Assembly (NCBI GenBank): GCA_013399855.1
Contig: VXAY01001092.1
Span: forward strand, 449,305 to 513,304
Direction of reading: 5' to 3'
DNA length: 64,000 nucleotides
Source of the DNA: Oxyruncus cristatus
Taxonomy: Eukaryota > Chordata > Aves > Passeriformes > Cotingidae
Shown here: positions 36,700-48,699 of the stretch, in pieces
Layout: each line of letters begins with the position of its first letter
How positions within the stretch are numbered: the first letter of the stretch is position 1
Notes under the pieces: model-generated
Seen by the model: only the letters and a program-made list of their open reading frames with translations
What the model was told of the DNA's origin: nothing
The model's database searches: none
Position numbers and translations under genes: made by a program

Positions 36700-38835
36700 A
36701 TTCAAATTGCCTGTGTGAAGCAATCAAGTTTACAATTTGTTGCCAGAAGGAAAAGTGACAGCAAAACTTCAACCCCAGACATGATGAAAGCAGACTTCAG
36801 GCTGTTCAGAGAACTAGATAGTAAGGTTCTCTGGGAAAACACTTTTGAAGGTGCTGGGGTCCACCACAGCTCATAATTTTTAAACACCACTTCCAAAGGA
36901 CAGAGGAGCAGGCAATTCCAAAATGTTGGAAGTCAAGCTAGTGAGGCAGAAGACTGGCTTGGCTAAGCAGGGTTCTTGTTTTGAAGCTAAGGAAAAAAAG
37001 TTGTATGCCCAGTGGAAGCAAGGTCCAGTGACATGGAAGGAATACAGAGATGCTGTTCACCGCTGGGGGGAGAGAATTCGTGTGACCGAAACTCAGCTGG
37101 AGATGAAGCTGGCCAAAGTGTAGGAGACAATAAAAAGAGTTTCTTTATAATACATTACTAGCAAAAGGCAGTTCAGAAATAACATTGGCTCATTCCAGAA
37201 TGAGGATGGTCACTCATAAACAGGGACAGGGACAAGCCAGAGGTGCTTAATGCTTTCTTTGCCACTGTCTTCAACACTGAAGATAGGCTAAGGGGGTCCC
37301 AGTGCCCTGAGCTGGACGACTATGGTTGTGAGAATCATAAACTCCCGGTTGACCCTGAACTTATGCAAGATCTGCTGCTCCAGCTGGATCCCTGTAAGTC
37401 TATGGAGCCTGATGGGCTTCATCTGAGAATACTCCAAGATCTGCCTAATATCATCACAGGGCCTCTCTCAATGCTTTTTAAATGGCCATGGGATTCTGAA
37501 GAGGTCCCAATTGACTGGAAGCTGTCAAACATTATCTTATTTTCTACAAGGGCAAGAAAGATTACATGGCAGCCTGTCAGTATTATTTCAGTGCCTGGTA
37601 AAGATATGGATAAGATTATTCTGGGAAATATTGAAAAACACCTTAAGAAAAACACATTCTTTGGTCATAACCTGCATGGTTTCATGATGGGAAAGTGCTG
37701 CTTGTCAAACTTAATTTCCTGTTATGACAAGGTAACCCACCTGGCAATCAAGGGAAGCCAGATGATATAATTTTTTTGGTTTTCAAAAAAGCCTTTGATA
37801 CTGTCTCTCACAGGATCCTTCTGGACAAAATTTCCAGCACAGCTGGATAAACACATTATGCATTGGGTAAGCAATTGGCTCATGGGTCAAGCAAAGAGGG
37901 TCATAGTGAATGAGGTAATATCAGACTGGTGACCTGTCACTAGTGGGGTTCTCCAGGGCTCCATCTTAGGCTCTGTGCTCTTCCACATATTCATAAATGT
38001 CTTGGACACAGGACTCAAAGATATACAAAGTAAGTTTGCTGGTGACAGTTAATTTGGAGGAACTGTTGACTGCCTTGGAGACAGATGAGCCCTGCAGAGA
38101 GACCTAGTCAAATTGGAGAGATAGGCAATCACCAACTGTATGAAGTTTAACAGACACAAGTGCCAAATTCTGCACTGGGTGAGGGCAACCCTGGATGTAC
38201 GTGCAGACTGGAGAATGAGATGCTGGAGAGCAGCTCTGCGGAAAGGAACCTGGGGACTCTGGTTGACAGTAAGCTGAACATGAGTCAACAGTGTATCCTG
38301 GCAGCCAGGAGGGCCAAGCACATCCTGGGGTGCACCAGGCATAGCATGGTGGTCAACAGAGGTGATTGCCCCACTCTACTCTGAGCTGGTGTGGTCTCAT
38401 TGCAAGTCTGATGTGCGTGCTACAGTATAAGAAAGACATAAAGCTAATAGAGAGTGGTCAAAGGAGGCCATGAAGATGGTGAAGGGTCTAGAAGGAAAGC
38501 CGTATGAGTGGCTGGCATCACTTGGCTTGTTCAGCCTGGAGGAGATGGAGACTGAGACCTCATAGCAATCTGCAGCCTCCTCATGAGGGGAAGCAGAAGA
38601 GCAGATACTCCTCTCTTCTCTGTGGTGACCAGTGACAGGACCAGAGGGAATGGCATGAAGCTGTGTCAGGGAAGGCTTAGTTACGTATAGCAAAAAGGTT
38701 CTTCACCCAGAGGATGGTTGGGCACTAGAACAGGCTCCCCAGGAAAGTGGTGTGACTCTTGGGGATGCCTTGTGCAGGGCCAGAGTTAGGCTTTGATAAT
38801 CCTTCCAACTCAAAGTATTCTATGATTTTCTGTGA
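36700..38835 (+). mobile_element. Long CR1 LINE remnant with decayed ORF2
   Basis: This is the longest CR1 copy in the window, about 2.1 kb. Near 36785 one reads KADFRLFRELDSKVLWE, then LYAQWKQGPVTWKEYRDAV near 37000; both are linker parts of CR1 ORF2. From 37243 an open frame of 175 codons covers LNAFFATVFN, PDGLHLRILQDL, SIISVPGKDMDKIIL and NLHGFMMGKCCLSNLISCYDKVT, which is the first half of the reverse transcriptase. After a stop, KAFDTVSHRILL follows in another frame. The catalytic box near 38035-38046 reads FAGD instead of the expected FADD, so an essential aspartate is lost. The copy ends at 'tattctatgattttctgtg', the CR1 tail. It also has several frameshifts and stops and is clearly inactive. 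Confidence 0.95.
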
Positions 38836-41524
38836 AGGGTTCTGGTTTTGTTCAGACCATGCTGAGGCTGTGTCTGAGGCAGTGCTAGTCGACATTGGCC
38901 AACCCAGTACCAGGAGAGTGCTAATAAATAAACAGCCTGATCTTGAGCCAGTGTCTGAGTCCATGCCCTGTCCCTGTTTTATTGAGACACAGATTCTGTT
39001 TCACAGAATTGTTCGCTCAGAAGACACTTAGAAATTATCCAGTCTGCAACTGGAAGATAAAAATTCAGTATATATCCACAGTTGAAATTTCATTTCTATG
39101 GAGGCAAAAAGGTAAAGTAATAGCTGAAGAAAGATGAACATGTAAAAAAATGCATAAATGGAAAAATAAAGATTAACCTAGATACATTTTTTTTTAAAAA
39201 AAATCATTAAGAAGAATAGAACAAGTAGAGAAAATGTTTTTTTTTTTCTGAAAATAAACTGACTGGTTTAATTAGATCATTCAAAGCAAAAAAAATGTAT
39301 TTTAACAACTGGAACTGGTACTTCTATTACAGTATAGTTTTGTATCTTTTTAATTTTTCTTTGATATGTCCTGATACTGTGTGGAATTTATCCTCCCTTC
39401 ATTCTTCCAAATCCCATGTGTGTTTCAAATCCTTACTCTTATCATCCACATACCATATTGAAATACGTTTAAATGCGATTTGACTTAAGCTTCAAACCTA
39501 ACACTCAGCACTATGTTGTTGTGTAGTCACTGGATCATTTGCTCAGCGATATATTTAACTTAAAAATTCAAGTCTGGGGAAAGCAAACTTGAACTGTTTG
39601 ACATTGGTCAATAGGCTGCAATTGCCTGAGTATGTTGGCAGTCATCCACAAAATTAGTCACGATGTCCTGTTGACCCAATTTAAATCCTGTGTTGAGATT
39701 ATATATACTCTATTATTTGGATTCAGCTTTGGTTTAGGGAATACCGTTTCCAATTTATGCAAGTTTTAATTCTGTTTTCACAGCTGTTGACTAGCTGTCT
39801 TCCTTCTGCTTTTATCTTGAGAAATTTATCATGTTCTACTCCCTTCTGATGTTTTTATTTGGCATTAGCAATAGGTTTACATTTCTTTGCCAATACTATA
39901 TTCTAAGCCTCACACAAAATCCTCTCATAGTCCTTCTGAGAGCCCAGTGTGGTGGCTTTTGAGACATTTTAGGATCACATCAATCCTCCTTCTAATACAA
40001 TAAGGTTAAGTTTTTTCCTATGTTCTTTAGCCTTTACATTATTTTTTTTTTTTTTTTTTTTCCTTCTCCGGTTCTAAACACCTTCTCAGCTAGTCCTGGA
40101 GTGATTCAACTGCAATTTAAAACAGTAGCAGGGACTAAAATTCCATGACACAGTATGTGAAGCAAGGATATATTCTGCCCTTCAGCTTCCTCAGCGTCTT
40201 TTTAAAACCTAGTATCAAGTAAACCCTCTAAGATATACAGAAGAGTCTGGTAATTTTCTTGATAGGCACAGCTTAATCATTACACATGGCTACTCCTTTC
40301 TGTTATCATGCAGGCAAATGATTCCACAGAGGTCTAAGTAGTATGTGCCAGAATTCCATCAGATTTGTATTTAGTCTCTTCTTCAGAACTGATACCTATA
40401 AGCAGTATATATCATCTGCTTAGAGGCTACACGGTCAAGAGTAAAATTAACTATTTTGAACTGGTTAAGCTAAAAAAAACAAACAAAAACAAACCCCACA
40501 AAACATTTAGGGAAAGACCAAACTCAAGAATTTTTTCTCTAAGTAATAAAATTATTGTATATTTACTATGGATTTCTGATATATTTCCTCCTAATGTTCC
40601 AGGGCATGTTATTTTTAAAAAATCTCTTTATGTAAAATACTTATGTATAAATGCACACTACTGAAATAATATCCTTCTATTTATTAGTTAATAAATTCAA
40701 AGGATTCCTGGGGTATAAAGATTTAATCAAATTCTACTTGGTTTGCACATCATCAAATTCAATAAATCTCTCATAATACTAACTAATTTAAATTTTTTCT
40801 GGAAGTTTTGTATGCCAGAATCTGAGTAAGTTAGCTTACAGGTATACTCCACTGCTGAACAACCAAAAAATAGCAATGCAGGATTTTTGATAAAACTATG
40901 TAGATTTCACTGAATCCAAATAGTGAAGTGATGTAGTGAGGCAATTTTTCTACTGATCATAGTCATAGTTGATTCAACTCTCACTTTTTTCTTGTAGCTG
41001 TGACTAATACAAACTTAAGGAGAAAAAGAACCAAACATTAACTTCAATGGACTAAGCTTAACTGCTTTTCTAAATAAGTGTAGATTTAAAAGCACATTTA
41101 GAAATAAGCTAGAGGCATCCTTGACTGGTTCTGAATTGGGGTTTTAATTAGTAGATTTGCTTACATGTAACTGAAATTTGTACTACAATTATGTTATTAC
41201 GTTAAGTATAGCTTCCCAAGAAATTAAAGTTCATCCAATCATAAGACAAGAAGAAAAATCAGCTTCATTACTTAGACAGAACTAGCAGTTTACATAATTA
41301 GAGTGCAGAGTAGATGTCTCCTGCTCATAAACCCCTTCTCTAAATCCAATGTGCAACTGGTACTCTAGATTTTTTAAAAATTGAGAGTGAAAAATGCAAA
41401 ATAAAAAAGTTTTGTTAATTATTCTTATAGTGTATCATAAAAGAAATGATGAGAACACAAAATATCTGCCCTCACCCATGCCCCTCATCACTCCATCCCC
41501 CTCATCACTCCTCACCACCACCAC
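38836..41524. other. AT-rich DNA, possible LTR remnant, no gene
   Basis: Apart from an LTR-like scrap at 38890-39010 (listed separately), nothing was recognised. It has a T20 tract at 40042-40061 and an A/C-rich run near 40470-40505. A C/T-rich direct repeat (CCCCTCATCACTCC, two copies at about 41481 and 41497) lies beside the next CR1. Confidence 0.5.
38890..39010 (+). mobile_element. Possible LTR 3' remnant
   Basis: Immediately behind a CR1 tail there is a CATTGGCC box, then GCTAATAAATAAACAGCCTG (overlapping polyadenylation signals) and a 'gtctgagtcc' stretch ending in a CT-rich part. This order resembles the R/U5 portion of avian LTRs. No termini or target duplication were found, so the call is tentative. 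Confidence 0.3.
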
Positions 41525-42460
41525 TCATCATCCCATCTGATCCCATAGAGAGGATCCAAGTGGCTCAGCAGGTCGCTGTTTCCTCCTGGATTACAGGGGG
41601 GCTATTTGGTTTCCTGTCTCTGTCTACCAGCTCCGGAGGCCACTTGACCTGAGGACAATCTGTCTTACTGTTGAAAAATGAGGCGAAGAAGGTGTTAAGT
41701 ACCTCAACCTTTTCCTCATCTTTGGTGACTATGTTTCCCCCCATGTCCAACAAAGAACGGAGGTTTTCCTTGCCCCTCCTTTTGCTACTGATCTATTTGT
41801 AGAAACATTTCTTGTTATCCTTAACAGAAGTGGCTAGATTGAGTTCAAATTGCGCCTTTATCTCTCTACTTTTCTTTCTACATGACCTAATTATATTTCT
41901 AAACTCTTCACGAGTAGCCAGGCCTTTTTTCCCTAGTTGGTAAGCTCTCTTTTTTCCCTAATTTCCTGCAAAATCTCCCTGTTCAGCCAGGCTGTCCGTC
42001 TTCCCCCCTGGTTCACCTTTCAGTGATCTGGGACAGCCCACTCCTGTGTGTTGAAGGCTTCCTTCTTGAAGTCTGTCCATCCCTGCTGGACCCCTTTGTT
42101 TTCAAGGGCTGTTTCCCAAGGTACCCTCTGAACCAGTCTTCTGCGTAGGCCGAAATCTGCTCTCTGGAAGTCCAGGATAGAAGTTTTAACTGTGGCCCTC
42201 TTTGCATCCCTGAGTATTGAAAACCATCATTTTGTGGTCATTGCGTCCCAGACGGCCTCTGACCACCACATCTCCAACCAGCACCTCTCTGTTTGTGAAC
42301 AGCAGGTCTAGCAGGGCCCCACCCCGGTACGTTCATTTACCAGTTGGAGCAGGAAATTGTCCTCCATACACTCTAGGAATCTCCTAGACTGTCTCTTCTC
42401 TGCTGTGTTGAGTTTCTGGCAGACATCTGGCAAGTTAAAGTTGCCCACAAAATTTGTGTC
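41525..42460 (-). mobile_element. CR1 LINE internal fragment (ORF2 linker to early RT)
   Basis: Minus-strand frames give EEKVEVLNTFFASFFNSK and, further 5', RRKPSTHRSGLSQ and REQISAYAEDWFRGYLG, all parts of the CR1 ORF2 linker between endonuclease and reverse transcriptase. The same region is present in plus orientation at 36.7-37.5 kb. The 3' half of the element, including the tail, is missing. The plus-strand edge at 41525 is close to 'ctgatcccatag', where the reverse transcriptase core would start. Frames are broken repeatedly. Confidence 0.9.
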
Positions 42461-44921
42461 AGTTTGTGTCGTTCAGTATTTGAGAACCTTGAGGCCCAAA
42501 ATCTGTGGGCACTGTTTTAGTTTTTTTTAAACAAACTTTTATTCAATCTCATAAAGACATTCTTACTCTTTTCCAACATTTTGTAGAGCACATCCACAAC
42601 CATAACCAGTCCGTAATAATTCTGAATATCAGACTATGAACAATAATTGTGAAAAGCATTTTCATGGTCTGAAGATTTTGCTCTCAATAAATACTAAACC
42701 TTGTGAGAGGGAAATACATGTTTCCTGTGTTGAGAATTTATGAGCTGTCATTCAAGAAGACCAACAGGAATGCAGCTGACTCTCTGAAGTAAGTCTCTCA
42801 GATGACAATGATTTAGATTCTATCAGTCAGCCTTGTTCCCACTAAAGAGTACCTCCTCAACAAGTACAGGATGACCTATAGTCACTGCCAATTGTGAACT
42901 TACTGTTAAAGAGAAAAGTTACTTCCCTGATATGTTTACACCCCTTTTTTTTTTTTCAAAACTGTAAGGCTGCTACACCCATTCCTCAAATCCAGTGTCC
43001 ATCTTGATAACATATAAATTCAATATCATCCTACCAACTCAAAATTTCTGTTTATCACCCTTTTACACCAAGGTAAGGTTAGGAGATCCCTTTATTTTCT
43101 CTTGAAAATCTTTTTAAGCCCTTGTTGTAAATGGTATATTGTGCTATGCAAAAGGCAGATCTCCAGAGGAAAGATTAAACTTCTCTATTTGGACTTCTAA
43201 CAAAGAGCAGGAGGAAACATTTTCAAGAAAGACATGTAATCACAAGACAAATCAGTACCAGCTGTAATGAACATCTGAGACCCTTAAATCCTATAGAATA
43301 AAATGGCTTTTTGGGTCCTCTAACAATGTGAAAATGGGGCTTTTGATGGGGGGTATTATCTAACTTTAATTTGATCATATCTGCAGCATACTAATTCACT
43401 GAACAGTAACTCAAAGCTATATCATGTGATCTTTTAGTTCCTTTCTAGATATACTAACTGTTTGTTATTGAAGGGTTATTTTAATTCTTTTTGGTGTGTA
43501 AACACCACTATCCATTATGAAGTCAGTGCTTTAGTCTACCATTTGGGATTTAGGTACTTACTTTCATTGCAAGAAAAACTTTTTTTTTTTTTTTTTTCCT
43601 ATAGGCACAACATTATTCTACTTCATAGTCATGATATTGACTAATGATTCAGGGGTTATTTTACTTTTTTTTTTTGTCTGTTTGCCCTAGTTCTTTCACT
43701 GACCCTAAAAGACAATACCAAAAAAGTAGGACTTGCTAGTGGTAAATATATCACTAATGCAAAATTGATTTGTGTTGTTTGCTCTCCCTCATTCAATTGA
43801 ATGAAGTTACTTCAAATTCATGAAGTAGTGTGAGAAACAGAATTAAGGCTTATCCTTTTATTTTTCTTCATTTTTGTTGTTAGCCTCAATATTTTTTAAG
43901 TACTAGATTAGAGAAATAAGCAAATTGGATATCTAAAGAAAAACTCCTAAACCTCTTAACCATTCTGTAACTACTGATAGCAGGAAAAACATGAACAGTG
44001 CCATAATTTCTTCTTCCATGTGTTGTTGTTTAACAGGCTTCCATTTTAACCTCTAGAGTAAGAAAGAAACATAATAGAAATTGTGCATGACCTGAGGATG
44101 GGACTTGAAGCCAAGAATTTATGGAAAGAATCACAGATCAGATGCCCTCTAGGGCTTTCCCTCTCTGCTAAAAAGATACTAAATTAATTTACTTATCACT
44201 TACTCATCATGTGTGGTTGCTACAGAATTTGTGGGGCATCTAAAAAGCATTGCAGGCTATTCAAGTTCAAGTAATGGAGCTTGACAAGAGAAGAGTAAAT
44301 AATGTCTAGCCTCGCAGTCTTCCTGCTGGTTTTCCATTTTTCTGTTTGAGTTGTGTCCAGCTTTTAACTTTTTCAAGTGGATTTTTGTTAAAGGAAGATC
44401 GATGAGGGAAGGGAGGTCAGTCAGATAGGAGAGAAGATAAAAAGAAATGAAGAAAAGAGTGGAGAATGGCATCAGTGGGAGTGAGACTGAAGCAATGACT
44501 CCAGACAGAGTGGTGTGAGTTGGAACAAACAGCTAAGTGATACCAAGGGTATTCAGTCTGAAAATTATACATAACCTGTATAGAGTCAATGCACAAAGGT
44601 TCCCAGGTCAGCAGTAAGCACCAGCCAGTTGAATTGCATTTCCAATGTTAAGATTCTTCAATCTGAGAGAACCTCTGATAGGCATAGGATAGCAGCAGAA
44701 AGGGAAAAGTGAGATGTGGCCGCATGAAAATTACCTTTAAGAATTATTTTTTAGTCTCATTGAACATATGTTATGATTGGTATTTACTTTAAACTTCACG
44801 TAAAGTGTAAAAACAGCTATACCTTAGGTTTCACTTACCTTTTTTTTTTCCATCACGTGTCCATTTTAACAATTACAGAGAGAAGGAAAAGCAGTGCAGG
44901 AGAATGAGCTTTTATAGGGTC
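42461..44921. other. AT-rich DNA without a recognised gene
   Basis: No supported gene. T tracts lie at 43580-43597 and near 43663. A short open frame from an ATG at 44447 runs into a consensus GTGAGT donor and is discussed as a finding only. Confidence 0.5.
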
Positions 44922-45428
44922 TGTCTGAGATGGAGTTTATTTCACCATAGCAGCCCTCACAGGGCTGTGCTTTGCAATGGTAGTTGGAAAAGTGTTGATA
45001 ACAGACTGGTGTATTGGCTACTATTGAGCACTGCTGGCACAGCATCCTCCCCACCCCCAGTTGAGAACAAGATCCTGTCAGGGGACAAAAGTAGGCCAAC
45101 TGATCTAAACTAACCAAAGGGATATTCCATACCATATGATGTCAGCTCAGATATAAAAGCTAAGGAAAGGAGGAGGAACAGGGGGCATTAGTTGTTTACA
45201 ATGTTTGCATACTAAAGCCCTGCTCCCCAAGGAGCTTGCTAACGGGAAGTGGAGAATAAACCTTGTTATTTTCCTTTTTGCTTGTGCACACACAAACTTT
45301 CATTTCAGCTTTAGTAGACTGCCTTATCTCAACCTAAGAGTCATTTTCCATTCTCTCTCCCCTGTCTGACCGAGAAGGGGAGCGATTGACCGACTTGGTG
45401 GGCACCTGGCATCCAGACAAGGTCAACC
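44922..45428 (+). mobile_element. Solo LTR of an avian endogenous retrovirus
   Basis: The sequence follows, block by block, a common avian LTR: TGTCTGAGATGGAGTTTATTT at the start, 'agtgttgataacagactgg', 'ggctactattgagcactgctgg', 'ccaaagggatattccatacc', a TATA box ATATAAAAGC at 45151, a polyadenylation signal AATAAA at 45255, 'tgccttatctcaaccta' and a 'tctctcccctgtctgacc' stretch before 'ctggcatccagacaaggtca'. No internal retroviral sequence is found on either side, so it is a solo LTR left by recombination. Its promoter could still influence nearby transcription on the plus strand. The family name is left open. Confidence 0.85.
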
Positions 45429-46680
45429 TGAATCCAGGATAGGGAGCTAAGGATTTATGGCAAAAATTCCATTTCTGATGTCATCTAGAACCATTCTTAG
45501 AGTTGACTCCTTTGCTAAAACGAGAATGGAAGTAGTAGAGTATCAGAGCAGGTCTGAAGAGGTAGTCGTGATTCCAACATGTGTAGTTGAGGATACTTTT
45601 AGTTAAAAATTAATCAATGCAGTTTGTAACTTTACTTTTTTAACCATTTAATTTTGGACAGATCAAGCAAATTTTCCTAGTAAAGAATTTTGTTTAATTT
45701 TTGATTTTATTATAATTCATCTGAGCTCTAACTCCTTTCGGACTTCCATCTATTTAAGGTGTTGCAGATTTATATTTAAATACCGCAATGTTTACCAATT
45801 TAAAATTCTATTTTAGAAATGTTTAAAAATAATTGTTTATTTCAGTTTATTGATAAAAGAACTAAGGGGAAAACAATGAAGGAAAATTAGGAAAATAATT
45901 TAAAATCAAAATGCAGAGAGTATTTAAAAAAAAAAAAAAAGGTATATGTTTCACAATTCAACAATATACCCAAGTTTCTTCTCAACAAGCTCTTGATGAG
46001 ATATCAGGAGCAGTTACAAACCAGGATAAATTTACTTTGCTGGCAGCGACTAGTATTGTGCATTGCAGATACACTCAAAAAATGAGAAAGAAAAGATTCT
46101 CCCAAATATCAATTAACTTTTCATTGTCAATGATGAGATGTTTATAATAGCTAAAAAAAAGATCATATTTTCTTTTCTTTAAAATGTGATTTACTTAGAG
46201 GATTTCAGCAAACCTGTTCAGTGCAATGCAAGTGGTATTTTGCTTCTTAGTTTCAGTGAAAAATTGATAATAATCTAACAGTGAAAAGACAACAAAAAGA
46301 TGACACATGCAAGCACTTTTCATGACCATGTTTCCTCATATTTCTATTTATTCAATACATTCAAAAATCCTCCCAAATGGGAATATTCAATCCAATAGGC
46401 ATTTAAAAACACAGTGGAAAAACAGGTTAGAAAGGAAGTTCAACATTCAATTTATAATGCATACAGGTTCTTCTACTGAGAAGAATACCTACATTTTAGG
46501 AAAGCACATTTAGCCTTTTACCTCATTAACGTATTTTTAAAAAATACTGTATGTATATATAAAAAAGTCGGTATTAAAGTAATAAAAAGCTTGTTTCTAC
46601 TGTGGAACAAAATAAGACTCTATAGAGTTAAGGTCAAATGTATATGTTATCTTCTCTCCTTAATTTTATTTTAGACATTT

Positions 46681-46702
46681 GAGAGAGAGAGAGAGAGAGA
46701 GA
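46681..46702. repeat. (GA)n microsatellite
   Basis: Eleven uninterrupted GA dinucleotides. Confidence 0.95.
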
Positions 46703-47867
46703 TATGTAAAATAAGAAAACTCTTAACAAGTAATGTATTTTTTAACTTTTGATCCCCTAACAATTTTATTTGCATCTTAAGTCCTCCTTTGAAAGTGGTT
46801 CCTGAGGCCTATAAGTTCACATTTTGAAAGAACACTGGAGAGATTACCATACTTTTGCTAAACATTAGTCTGCCTGGTTCCTTCCATGGTCTGTTTTGTG
46901 AATACCCTACTATGATTAATTAATAATTCTCTTTAGATATGCAGATCATTCCAAGAGGTAAAATTAATATCACACTGCTCTTATGAATGGGATTTGAAAC
47001 ATTTCCCCACTATTACAATTATGTAGATAGAGCAGTGATATCACTTAGCAGACAGATTGGTTTAGAACATAAAAAAGAAAAATCTGGTTTTAAAACAAAT
47101 TCCCTTGAGAAAACACAAAAGTATATTTTGATGCTATATATTGATTTGAGGGCACCTCTTACATCCCTAGAGAGATGCTTAAATCTCAGATTGCAAACCA
47201 GATCATCCAGTGTGCTTAGGAAGTCACATATATAAAATCAATAAGAAACCCTAAGGAGAGGCTGGGGAGTTAGTCCCAGAAGGAGATACATCTGTTCCTT
47301 TCATACCCAGAGGGTGGCAACCTGTCCTGAGATAGATCCTTTAAAAAGTCAAAGCCTTTTCTTTAAAAATAAATATGTGGTATGATGTCATCTACCAGCA
47401 AATTCACGCCACTTTACCCACGCAGAGTGCTCTAACAAATGATAGACCATTTTTCCTTAAAAAGCTTTTTTACTTACCAGATGAAGATTTTCAACTATAC
47501 AAAGGAGAATTCAAGATCCATTAGAAACACACTGCACATGACTGTGTAACCTTGTGGGGTGGGCACTCATTAGGGAAATAGTCAATTATGGGTTTCTTGT
47601 CAAGTCTGCTCATCTTTATTCCCCAGAAGACTGATTAATAGAAAGCATAAAAGAGCCTCTTGAAGCAAAGACAGAATTTTTGAACACTATAAATGCTGAA
47701 TTATAGAATAATGTACGTTCTAGTGCTTCTAACTCCCCACCAATTTCTTCTTTCCCCTCTTTCTATATATTCTTGTGAATCATATAATATTCCCTGTAGA
47801 GTAGCAGACCAGGAAGTAGGGAGTGCTTCCCCTAGCTAACCTTAGGCCACAGTACACACTAAAAGTT

Positions 47868-47954
47868 AAAAAAAAAAAAAAAAAAAAACAAACAAACAAA
47901 AAACCAAACAAAAAACAAACAAAACAAACAAACAAACAAACAAAAAACCACAAC
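47868..47954. repeat. Poly(A) followed by (CAAA)n
   Basis: An A run of about 20 passes into imperfect CAAA repeats for a further 65 bases, with no G or T on the plus strand after the first few bases. Confidence 0.93.
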
Positions 47955-48563
47955 CACTTCAGAAATGTGTGAATTTTAACCCCCTAATCTGAGGAGGGTT
48001 AATTGTAACACAAATGTTACAAATCTTGAACATATTTTTAGTTCATTGTGAGCCCTACTGTCAGTGTCCATCAGTTGTTCTTAGGAAATGCATATTAAAT
48101 GTCCTTTGGAGGTCTTTTGTACTTGGCTGCTTTTAGGCATGTGACAGCTGCTGAGCTGTGTAGACTGCAGCAGTTTTGCTGCATTTCAGTGAGAAAGTCG
48201 CACTAGGCAATGGGGAAGTTTCGGGCAAAAGGGGAGACTTAAGGTGAGGTTTAAACATCAGCAAGATCAGACTTTTTATGGTCATTTATAGCTTCAGTCT
48301 GTAAAATCTGTCTATATCTTTCATTTAATATATGCCTTCCTGTCCTTGAGATATACAGATCTAACAACTTACAATTCACTGCAGCAGGATAAAGAAAAAA
48401 ACAAAAACAACACAACAGAAAAAAAAAAAGCCCTTGAGGTAGAAAATAAAATAAAAATATGATCTGAGTTTTTTTCAAAGCAAAGTAATATGTTATTTTT
48501 ATTCCCTAGCTTAGTAGCAAGTTATTTTGTTTGCTTAAATTGTTCAATCCTTTTTTTTTTTTT

Positions 48564-48699
48564 AGAACAAGCCAGAATTTGGCCAGTTTATTCTTCTAAG
48601 ACAAGCAGTCAATTTTAATTAACTCAATGTGCTCGAGTCTTTGGCATTTGTGGAAACTGGGCACACAGCCAATCCCCAAAGCACCTCTGATCAGTCTGC
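48564..48699 (-). other. Terminal-exon-like segment with poly(A) signal
   Basis: On the minus strand a very pyrimidine-rich tract ends in CTTTCCAG at 48700. Then come 33 open codons (ending HIELIKIDCLS) to a stop, an AATAAA six bases on (48587-48592), and an A13 run (48551-48563) at the distance expected for a cleavage site. This could be a genuine last exon of a minus-strand transcript, or a retrocopied end. Retrocopies are rare in birds, and the acceptor argues against a simple spliced copy. The protein is not recognised. Confidence 0.2.

Noticed and set aside
46987..47235. Plus-strand 82-codon frame with a possible acceptor inside
   Set aside because: There is no adequate donor, and the frame does not connect by phase to any other candidate.
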